Assembly: GCA_027067035.1 (NCBI GenBank)
Contig: JAMOMO010000469.1
Coordinates: forward strand, 1-5,429
Source of the DNA: Desulfobulbaceae bacterium
GTDB taxonomy: Bacteria > Desulfobacterota > Desulfobulbia > Desulfobulbales > Desulfocapsaceae
Length of the DNA stretch: 5,429 nt
Reading direction: 5' to 3'
Shown: in pieces, positions 1 to 5,300 of the stretch
How the letters are laid out: every line of letters begins with the position of its first letter
Numbering within the stretch: position 1 is the stretch's first letter
Translations under genes and position numbers: made by a program
Notes under the pieces: generated by a model
Told to the model about the DNA's origin: nothing
The model's input: the letters and a program-made list of their open reading frames with translations, nothing else
Database searches by the model: none

Positions 1-1182
1 GATCAGGTTGGAGAGTTTTTAAGTGAACTTGATGAATCTGTCATGGTCTCTCTTGTTGAAAACCTCACACCCCAGTTCATGGCAGATGTCATCAGTGAGA
101 TGGCATCTGATGATGCAGCTGATATCATAGAGGCATTGCCCGATGACTTTGGTTCAGCAATCCGTGCCCAGATGGAACAGGCTGACCGTGAAGAGGTTGA
201 TGAACTGCTGCAGTACCATCCGGAAACCGCCGGTGGACTCATGTCTCCAGACTTTATGTACCTTGATGAGGAGTTGAGTGTCGGAGAGGCCATTGCCAAA
301 GTTCAGAAACGCAGTGAAGAAAAAGAGATGGTCTTCTATCTCTATATCACATTCGGTGACGGCAAGCTGGCAGGTGTGGTTTCACTGCGTGAACTGCTCA
401 CCAACCCCCCGCACAGACAGTTGAAAAACATCATGCGGGAGAATGTTATATCGGTGACCACAGATACGGACCAGGAAGAAGTGGCCCATGTGATTTCCCA
501 GTATAATATTCTTGCGGTGCCCGTTGTTGATGCAAGCTACAGACTTGTCGGCATCGTCACCGTTGATGATATCATCGATGTGATGCGGGAAGAGGCAACC
601 GAGGCCTTTCTGCAGATGGCCGGTGCGGGTAAAGATCGTGAAATACTCTTAAAATCAACAACGGAAAATGCTATCCTGCGCGCTCCCTGGCTCTTTGCTT
701 CCTGGCTTGGCGGCGTTATGGCCCTATTTATTATCGGTGCCTTTGAAAAAGAACTGAGTCAGGTTCTGGCCCTTGCTTCATTTATTCCCATTGTCATGGG
801 AATGGGGGGGAATATTGCCACCCAGTCCTCCACCATTGTGGTCCGCGGAATCGCCACCGGCCGGATCAATATGGATGACTTTCACAAGATTATTTTCAAA
901 GAGATGCGGGTGGGAATTATCCTGGGTATACTCTATGGTGGGTTCCTCGGAATTCTTGCCTATTTCGGCTATTCGGAACCACAACTGCTGGGTGTGGTGG
1001 TCGGCCTTTCCATTTTCTTTTCGATGGCTATGGCTGCAACCATCGGAACTATTATCCCTCTGATTCTGAAACGTTTTGATATCGATGCTGCCATTGCCAC
1101 CGGACCCTTTGTGACCACAGCCATTGATATCCTCGGTGTTCTGGCCTATTTCATGATAGCTAAATTCTTTCTTAATCTCTGA
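1..1182 (+). CDS. mgtE: Magnesium transporter MgtE, 3' part (N-terminus lies outside the window)
   Basis: MgtE is a homodimeric inner-membrane Mg2+ channel gated by cytosolic Mg2+ binding to its N and CBS domains. The frame is open from base 1, so the ATG at 43 is internal; 393 residues are visible against about 450 for the family. In visible numbering, the end of the helical N domain (to about 75) leads into TAGGLMSP (76-83), two CBS domains (about 80-140 and 145-203, the latter with VVDASYRLVGIVTVDDIIDV), a plug-helix region (about 204-225) and a membrane domain (about 229-393) of the size expected for five helices. The family motif appears as MGMGGNIATQS (266-276). Asp376 lies 18 residues from the C-terminus, the same place as pore Asp432 of Thermus thermophilus MgtE (from memory), which also implies about 56 missing residues. 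The stop is 18 nt before the protease gene in the same frame, so the two are probably co-transcribed. Promoter and any Mg2+ riboswitch would lie outside the window. Confidence 0.96.
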   Translation, partial: DQVGEFLSELDESVMVSLVENLTPQFMADVISEMASDDAADIIEALPDDFGSAIRAQMEQADREEVDELLQYHPETAGGLMSPDFMYLDEELSVGEAIAKVQKRSEEKEMVFYLYITFGDGKLAGVVSLRELLTNPPHRQLKNIMRENVISVTTDTDQEEVAHVISQYNILAVPVVDASYRLVGIVTVDDIIDVMREEATEAFLQMAGAGKDREILLKSTTENAILRAPWLFASWLGGVMALFIIGAFEKELSQVLALASFIPIVMGMGGNIATQSSTIVVRGIATGRINMDDFHKIIFKEMRVGIILGILYGGFLGILAYFGYSEPQLLGVVVGLSIFFSMAMAATIGTIIPLILKRFDIDAAIATGPFVTTAIDILGVLAYFMIAKFFLNL

Positions 1183-1200
1183 TCAGTTTTTATTACCGCC

Positions 1201-2319
1201 ATGCTGAAATCAATGTCCGGAAGAGTCTCGCCCCTGCTTATTCTTGTATTGCTGCTGATCGGGTTCTGGCTCCTTATCAGTCCTCTGCAAAAAAGATTAT
1301 TTGATCCTTCGGCCACCCCGAGAGCCATAACAGCACGGGGAGATCTTGCCGAAGACGAAAAGAACACCATAGAGATTTTCAAGAATATCTCCCCGTCCGT
1401 GGTCTATATCACCACCATTGCAATACGAAGAAACATGTTTTCCCTGAATGCCGTGGAAATCCCCCAGGGAACTGGAACCGGCTTTATCTGGGACGATAAG
1501 GGCAGGGTGGTTACCAATTACCATGTTATCAGCGATGCCAACAGGATCGAGGTCACCATGGCAGATCACTCCACCTGGAAGGCCGTCCTGGTTGGTGCGG
1601 CGCCCGATAAAGATCTTGCCGTGCTGCAGATCAATGCTCCCAGCCATCTTTTGAAACCCATACCGGTCGGGGAATCGGTGGATCTTCAGGTGGGGCAGAA
1701 AGTGTTTGCTGTTGGAAATCCCTTTGGCCTGGACCAGACCATAACCGCCGGGATAATTTCTGCACTCGGACGTGAAATAAAGGCGATAACCGGACGGACC
1801 ATCCGCAATATGATTCAGACCGATGCGGCCATCAATCCAGGAAACTCCGGAGGTCCGCTTCTTGACAGTGCGGGACGGCTGATTGGGGTGAACACTGCAA
1901 TTTATTCGCCGTCAGGGGCCTATGCGGGAATCGGCTTTGCAGTGCCTGTCAGTGAAATAAACAGAGTGATTCCCCAGCTCATCCGGAGCGGTAAACTTAT
2001 TCGACCCGGGATAGGTGCCTCCCTTGCAGATGCACGGCTGGTGAGGAGACTTGGCATTGAGGGAGAAGGTGTGCTTGTACTTGGCGTCGAGCAGGGTGGT
2101 CCTGCACACAGAGCAGGAATCCGCCCCACAACACAGTATGGAACTGAAATAGTGCTGGGTGATATAATCACTGCCATCCAGGGAAATAAGGTGACATCCT
2201 ATGATGATATCAGAAACGAACTGGAGAAATATGCCGTTGGAGATCAGGTGGAGCTTTCCATAATTCGTGACGGTGCGCCAGCAAAACTCTCAGTTCAGCT
2301 TGATGCCCTTGCGGAGTAG
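1201..2319 (+). CDS. Membrane-anchored HtrA/Deg-type serine protease with one PDZ domain (Deg1-like)
   Basis: This is a 372-residue trypsin-fold protease of the DegP/DegS/DegQ family (S1C), expected to face the periplasm. A hydrophobic segment at 11-27 (PLLILVLLLIGFWLLIS) after a short basic start reads as a signal anchor, because no clear cleavage site follows. The catalytic triad is His108 (TNYHVI), Asp138 (DKDLAVLQI) and Ser216 (NPGNSGGPLLD). A single PDZ domain spans about 268-368 and ends the protein; two-PDZ DegP proteins are about 100 residues longer. Domain order and length match DegS. The sequence, however, reads more like cyanobacterial/chloroplast Deg1: EIPQGTGTGFIWD at 86-98, VGQKVFAVGNPFGLD at 164-178, NTAIYSPSGA at 231-240, and a long loop before VLGDIITAI in the PDZ domain. 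Upstream of ATG 1201 no Shine-Dalgarno sequence is visible and no other in-frame start exists, so translation may be coupled to mgtE. ATG 1213 is a less likely alternative start. The substrate is unknown. Confidence 0.93.
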   Translation: MLKSMSGRVSPLLILVLLLIGFWLLISPLQKRLFDPSATPRAITARGDLAEDEKNTIEIFKNISPSVVYITTIAIRRNMFSLNAVEIPQGTGTGFIWDDKGRVVTNYHVISDANRIEVTMADHSTWKAVLVGAAPDKDLAVLQINAPSHLLKPIPVGESVDLQVGQKVFAVGNPFGLDQTITAGIISALGREIKAITGRTIRNMIQTDAAINPGNSGGPLLDSAGRLIGVNTAIYSPSGAYAGIGFAVPVSEINRVIPQLIRSGKLIRPGIGASLADARLVRRLGIEGEGVLVLGVEQGGPAHRAGIRPTTQYGTEIVLGDIITAIQGNKVTSYDDIRNELEKYAVGDQVELSIIRDGAPAKLSVQLDALAE

Positions 2320-2323
2320 ATGC

Positions 2324-3367
2324 TCAGTGGCCTTTCATTGAGGGGATTCTTCTGTTGAGCTTTCTGGCAAGCTCCCTCATATCCTTTGTCTTGTCCGATT
2401 CATCCATGATCTCTCTTCCGACTATCTCTTCAAGTACATCTTCCATTGAGATCACCCCTGTGACGGCGCCATATTCATCCACCACCACAAAGAGATGCTG
2501 ATGGATCTCAAAGAATTCCACCAGAATGCGATTTAAGGGGGAGGTCTCCGCGACAAAGTGCACAGGAGATTTCAACTCTGAAAGCTGGGTGGTGTGACGC
2601 TGTTCCGCAGCAGCGAGCAGTACATCTCTGCGCATGATTATGCCGGTGACGTTGTCGGTTTCCCCGTGATAGACAGGTACCCTGCTGTGACTGGAGAGTG
2701 ATGTCCTGTTTTCCATGGCCTCGGCCACGGTCATTGTCTCATCAAGTGAAAAAGTGACTGTCCGGGGAGTCATCACATCTCTTACAATTCTGCTGCCAAG
2801 CTCAAGAATATTGAATATCACCCGCTCCTGATCTGCTCCGATCTCGCCGGACTGTCGTGAGAGGGCTGCAATGGTCTGCAGCTCTTCTGCGGAAATGGAG
2901 TCATTGTTTTCAGGCTGAGGGATCAGTCTGGTCATGAGCTGACAGAGCCAGACAATGGGTTTTAAAATAATGATCATCCAGTGAAGTGGTCTGGCGATGT
3001 ATGGTGCCAGCAGGACCGCATAGCTGACTCCAACGGTTTTCGGAAGGATCTCGGAGAAGAGAAGGATTGCCAGCGTGAAGAGAATGGAAAAAAGAATAAG
3101 ATTCTGTTCACCAAAGACAACAGCAGCTGCAGCTCCCGCCACTGCTGCTCCAATGGTGTGGGCAATGGTATTCAGGGTAAGGATTGCAGTGATCGGCTCG
3201 TCAATATCATCACGCAGTTCCTGGAGCAGGGATGCGGAATGGTGGCCCTGTTTTTTCAGCATTTCAACCTGACTTGAAGAAATGGAATAGAGGACTGCCT
3301 CAAGGATTGAACAGAAAGCGGAAACAGCGATGGCTGATACAACTGCTAGAATAAGTGTGCTCGTCAA
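2324..3367 (-). CDS. CNNM (DUF21) transmembrane protein with a CBS pair, CorB/CorC-like putative Mg2+ transport protein
   Basis: This is a 347-residue inner-membrane protein of the family often called 'hemolysin C/CorC-like'. Characterised members (archaeal CorB, Thermus CorC, animal CNNMs) are linked to Mg2+ export, in some cases coupled to Na+. The CNNM/DUF21 membrane domain covers about 1-150: a first helix at 3-28 with the SILEA segment in place of the usual SGSE, further hydrophobic helices at about 60-86, 90-112 and 120-147, and the SEILPK signature at 105-110. A CBS pair follows: CBS1 from DVMTPR (197-202) to about 255 and CBS2 at about 265-322 with VVVDEYGAVTGVISMEDVLEEIVG. It ends at 347, so the C-terminal CorC/HlyC domain of longer relatives is absent. 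The start is TTG at 3367, backed by GGAG 7 nt upstream and no other in-frame start. It converges on the protease gene with 4 nt between stops. The MgtE gene nearby supports a Mg2+ role, but ion specificity cannot be read from sequence. Confidence 0.92.
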   Translation of the reverse strand: MTSTLILAVVSAIAVSAFCSILEAVLYSISSSQVEMLKKQGHHSASLLQELRDDIDEPITAILTLNTIAHTIGAAVAGAAAAVVFGEQNLILFSILFTLAILLFSEILPKTVGVSYAVLLAPYIARPLHWMIIILKPIVWLCQLMTRLIPQPENNDSISAEELQTIAALSRQSGEIGADQERVIFNILELGSRIVRDVMTPRTVTFSLDETMTVAEAMENRTSLSSHSRVPVYHGETDNVTGIIMRRDVLLAAAEQRHTTQLSELKSPVHFVAETSPLNRILVEFFEIHQHLFVVVDEYGAVTGVISMEDVLEEIVGREIMDESDKTKDMRELARKLNRRIPSMKGH

Positions 3368-3374
3368 GTGACTA

Positions 3375-3378
3375 CTCC
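3375..3378 (-). promoter_or_regulatory. Ribosome binding site fixing the TTG start of the CNNM gene
   Basis: On the minus strand the sequence reads TTGGAG, then seven bases (tagtcac), then TTG. The GGAG core at 7-nt spacing is a good Shine-Dalgarno sequence. It is the only evidence needed to accept TTG, since no ATG or GTG lies in frame upstream, and the next internal Met (residue 36) would delete the first membrane helix. Confidence 0.8.
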
Positions 3379-3406
3379 AATACTGAAATTGATGGCTGTT
3401 TTCCTT

Positions 3407-3435
3407 AGTATACTGATCTTTTAATCCTTTGCCAA
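3407..3435 (-). promoter_or_regulatory. Sigma70-like promoter for the CNNM gene
   Basis: Reading the minus strand, TTGGCA (3435-3430) is followed by a 17-nt spacer and TATACT (3412-3407). Each hexamer matches the consensus (TTGACA, TATAAT) at five of six positions and the spacing is optimal. Transcription would begin near 3400, giving a short leader of about 33 nt to the TTG start. The -35 box overlaps that of the opposing rightward promoter. Confidence 0.65.
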
Positions 3436-3456
3436 ACAGATGTGAAACGCTATAGT
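3429..3456 (+). promoter_or_regulatory. Sigma70-like promoter reading towards pepA
   Basis: On the plus strand TTGCCA (3429-3434) is followed by a 16-nt spacer and TATAGT (3451-3456). Both hexamers match consensus at five of six positions; the spacing is one short of optimal. The predicted transcript start at about 3462-3464 would give pepA a long leader of about 178 nt. That leader begins precisely at the left arm of the 11-bp inverted repeat. Its -35 box shares bases 3430-3434 with the leftward promoter. Confidence 0.5.
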
Positions 3457-3463
3457 AAATAAC

Positions 3464-3601
3464 CTGAATCCGTGACGGAAAACTGCTGGTAAATACGATG
3501 CCGCATTACTCTTATCACTGTTCCTGGATGTGCCGGTCCGCAATTTTTATTCTTCTCTGCTCTCAGGTCCGGTATCGAATATCGAACGCCCACGGATTCA
3601 G
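3464..3601 (+). repeat. 138-nt element bounded by a perfect 11-bp inverted repeat in the pepA leader (candidate structured RNA)
   Basis: CTGAATCCGTG (3464-3474) is the exact reverse complement of CACGGATTCAG (3591-3601), with mismatches immediately outside and inside. If transcribed from the rightward promoter, the arms would form a basal helix closing 116 nt. Inside, 3530-3539 can pair with 3566-3575: GTG with TAT through one U-A and two G-U pairs, CCGG with CCGG, a T-T mismatch, then CC with GG. This leaves a 26-nt pyrimidine-rich loop. The right arm ends 25 nt before the TGGAGG of pepA. No known riboswitch class is recognised. The alternatives are paired operator half-sites or a small mobile element. 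The repeat itself is certain; its role is inference. Confidence 0.6.
3573..3586 (+). repeat. Tandem heptamer TATCGAA x2
   Basis: Two exact copies of TATCGAA lie head to tail just inside the right arm of the inverted repeat and about 54 nt before the pepA start codon. A 7-bp direct repeat can arise by chance, but its promoter-region position makes it a possible regulator site. Confidence 0.35.
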
Positions 3602-3610
3602 AAGAGATCT

Positions 3611-3616
3611 TATAAT
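3611..3616 (+). promoter_or_regulatory. Possible second, proximal -10 box for pepA
   Basis: A perfect TATAAT sits 30 nt before the pepA start codon and would give a leader of about 18 nt containing the ribosome binding site. No convincing -35 hexamer is found 16-18 nt upstream (17-nt spacing gives GCCCAC), so it would need an activator or may be chance. If used, it would bypass the inverted-repeat leader. Confidence 0.25.
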
Positions 3617-3626
3617 AACCACTCAC

Positions 3627-3632
3627 TGGAGG
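3627..3632 (+). promoter_or_regulatory. Strong ribosome binding site fixing the GTG start of pepA
   Basis: TGGAGG is followed by eight bases (cttttgaa) and then GTG at 3641. This near-perfect Shine-Dalgarno sequence at ideal spacing selects the GTG over the in-frame ATG at 3530. That ATG lies inside the inverted-repeat element, would add 37 residues with no family counterpart, and has no comparable site. Confidence 0.85.
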
Positions 3633-3640
3633 CTTTTGAA

Positions 3641-5173
3641 GTGACAAACAGAAACATTAGCATAAGCAGGAAAAAGATGGCCGGCAGCGAAGCTGATATG
3701 CTGGTCTCTCTTCCTTTTCTTGATGAAAACGATTCAATGGTCAATGCCTCTACTGAAGTCGATTCAGAACTGGCAAATGCCTTCAAGCTAGGTGATTTCA
3801 AGGCTGAGAAAGGTGAAAAAATTCTTCTCTATCCGAAGGGGAACTCCAGGAAAAAGAGTTCTCCAAGGCGGGTACTGTTTGTGGGACTTGGCAAAGTTGA
3901 AGGAAAAGATGTCAATGAACTTCGTGAATTGTTACGAAAATCAGGAGGGATTGCAGCATCAGCTGCACGGAAGACCGGAAGTTCCCGGGTGGCCCTTCGT
4001 CTTCCTGATATACCAGGTTTTTCCGGAGAGGCTACTGTTGAGAGTCTCATTGAAGGGATTCTGCTTGGTGACTATCGCTTTGACAAGTATAAGGCAGACA
4101 GTAAAAAGAAGAAAAAAGAATTTACCGGAATTAAAGAGATAGTTGTATATCCTTCCAGTGCTAAAGGGAAGATTCAGAGGGGGATAAACCGGGCCCGAAA
4201 TGCAGCACTGGCAGCCTGCAAGGCACGTGATATGGCCAATGAGCCGGGGAACCGCTGGACTCCGGCAAGCTTTGCCGGATATGCCCGCTCCCTTGCAGAA
4301 CGTTATAAGATGAAGTGCAGTGTTCTTGGCAAAGGAGATATGAAACGGCTCAAGATGGGGGGCCTGCTCGGAGTCAACCAGGGGTCTGCGGAAGCCCCAA
4401 AACTTGTGATTCTCGAATATAAGGCCCCTGCGAAAAAGGCCGACACCATTCTTTTTGTCGGGAAGGGACTCACCTTTGATTCCGGCGGAGTGAGTCTGAA
4501 GCCTGCGGCAGGTATGGAGGATATGAAGTATGACATGTGCGGTGGTGCTGCAGCCCTCTCGGTCATGGCTGTTGTCGGAGAGGAAAAACCCGAGGTAAAT
4601 GTCATAGCCATTATCCCTGCAACAGACAATATGGGAGGCAGTTCCGCCCTGAAACCGGGGGATATTATAAAGCACTATGGTGGCATTACTTCAGAAATCG
4701 TAAACACAGATGCTGAGGGACGTCTGATCCTGGCTGACAGTCTTGCCTATGGAATAAAACGCTATAAACCCACCTGTGTGGTGGACCTTGCCACCCTTAC
4801 GGGTGCCGTGATACTCGGGCTCGGGCATCATCGTACCGGACTTCTTGGAAATAATCAGGATCTCATTGAGCGTATTATTGAGGCCGGAGATAAAAGCGGG
4901 GAGCCTCTCTGGCAGCTGCCTCTGGATAAGGAATATGCAGAGCAGATAGAGTCGGATATTGCTGATATCAAAAATACCGGTGGACGACCTGCTGGAACCA
5001 TCACCGCAGCGGCCTATCTGCAGAAGTTTGTGGGAGAGACTCCCTGGGCACACCTTGATATAGCCGGAACAGCCTGGGATTTCACAAAAAAGACTTATAT
5101 CCCGAAAGGTCCTTCGGGGACCGCAGTGAGGACGCTTGTCGAACTGGTGAGAGGCTGGAAAAAGCTTCGCTGA
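3641..5173 (+). CDS. pepA: Leucyl aminopeptidase PepA (M17 family, cytosol aminopeptidase)
   Basis: PepA is a cytosolic, usually hexameric, two-metal aminopeptidase that removes N-terminal residues such as Leu from peptides. From GTG 3641 the protein has 510 residues, matching the roughly 500 of the family. A divergent N-terminal domain (about 1-165) precedes the conserved catalytic domain (about 185-510). Visible catalytic residues are Lys275 and Asp280 (VGKGLTFDSGG), Lys287 (SLKP), Asp298 (MKYDMCGG), and Asp357, Glu359 and Arg361 in the M17 signature NTDAEGRL (355-362). All seven keep the spacing of E. coli PepA Lys270, Asp275, Lys282, Asp293, Asp352, Glu354 and Arg356 with a constant offset of 5, so the enzyme should be active. 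The N-domain is unusually lysine-rich (KKKKK at 155-159; RKKSSPRR at 70-77). It stands alone, divergent from the CNNM gene and convergent with tlyA. E. coli PepA is also a DNA-binding regulator; whether this one is cannot be seen. Confidence 0.96.
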   Translation: MTNRNISISRKKMAGSEADMLVSLPFLDENDSMVNASTEVDSELANAFKLGDFKAEKGEKILLYPKGNSRKKSSPRRVLFVGLGKVEGKDVNELRELLRKSGGIAASAARKTGSSRVALRLPDIPGFSGEATVESLIEGILLGDYRFDKYKADSKKKKKEFTGIKEIVVYPSSAKGKIQRGINRARNAALAACKARDMANEPGNRWTPASFAGYARSLAERYKMKCSVLGKGDMKRLKMGGLLGVNQGSAEAPKLVILEYKAPAKKADTILFVGKGLTFDSGGVSLKPAAGMEDMKYDMCGGAAALSVMAVVGEEKPEVNVIAIIPATDNMGGSSALKPGDIIKHYGGITSEIVNTDAEGRLILADSLAYGIKRYKPTCVVDLATLTGAVILGLGHHRTGLLGNNQDLIERIIEAGDKSGEPLWQLPLDKEYAEQIESDIADIKNTGGRPAGTITAAAYLQKFVGETPWAHLDIAGTAWDFTKKTYIPKGPSGTAVRTLVELVRGWKKLR

Positions 5174-5183
5174 AAGGAGTTTT

Positions 5184-5209
5184 CTGCGGGTGATAAAATC
5201 TCACGGCAG
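5184..5209. other. Stem-loop just downstream of pepA
   Basis: CTGC (5184-5187) pairs with GCAG (5206-5209) and GTGA (5190-5193) with TCAC (5201-5204), separated by a GG/G internal loop and topped by a 7-nt loop. The total is eight base pairs. No T-run follows on the plus strand, so it is not a standard intrinsic terminator. Confidence 0.4.
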
Positions 5210-5213
5210 GGGG

Positions 5214-5249
5214 CTGTTCGTGGTCAGGTCAGTTCTCCTGCGACGACAG
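5214..5249. other. Longest stem-loop in the pepA-tlyA convergent gap
   Basis: CTGT (5214-5217) pairs with ACAG (5246-5249) and CGT (5219-5221) with ACG (5243-5245), with T5218 bulged. After a small internal loop, CAGG (5225-5228) pairs with CCTG (5237-5240) around an 8-nt loop, giving eleven pairs in all. Lying between two converging genes, it may protect or end both messages. It lacks a T-run on either side, so any termination would probably depend on Rho. Confidence 0.5.
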
Positions 5250-5262
5250 GCAGTTCATTACT

Positions 5263-5277
5263 CACCCTCGCGGGGTG
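5263..5277. other. Short GC-rich hairpin upstream of the tlyA stop
   Basis: CACCC (5263-5267) and GGGTG (5273-5277) form a 5-bp stem with loop TCGCG. A smaller GGTC/GACC stem (5279-5282 with 5286-5289) follows directly. Neither is followed by T residues in the direction of transcription. Confidence 0.35.
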
Positions 5278-5300
5278 TGGTCCGGGACCCAGAAAAAGTC

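Noticed and set aside
778..1063. Short open frames on both strands within mgtE (773-1063 + and 778-984 -)
   Set aside because: They shadow the conserved MgtE membrane domain and resemble no protein family.
43..1182. ATG at 43 as the real start of a short MgtE
   Set aside because: The frame is open to base 1, and residues upstream of the ATG continue the helical N domain, so the gene is truncated by the window edge.
3464..3601. The inverted-repeat element as a small mobile element (MITE-like)
   Set aside because: The flanks (aataac on the left, aagaga on the right) give no target-site duplication, and no second copy is present in the window. Genome-wide copy counting would reopen this.
4100..4122. 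A-rich run AAGAAAAAAGAA in pepA as a programmed frameshift site
   Set aside because: The A AAA AAG heptamer is out of phase with the reading frame, and no alternative-frame product of interest follows; the intact catalytic domain follows in the zero frame.
3792..4142. A 116-residue plus-strand open frame overlapping pepA in another frame
   Set aside because: It lies inside the pepA N-domain in a different frame, with low-complexity Lys/Arg content and no recognised motif.
3959..4675. A 238-residue open frame on the minus strand inside pepA
   Set aside because: It is wholly antisense to the conserved PepA catalytic domain, has no recognisable motif, and reads as a by-product of pepA codon use.
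4691..5053. A 120-residue minus-strand open frame in the pepA 3' half
   Set aside because: It lies opposite strongly conserved M17 sequence, with no family resemblance.
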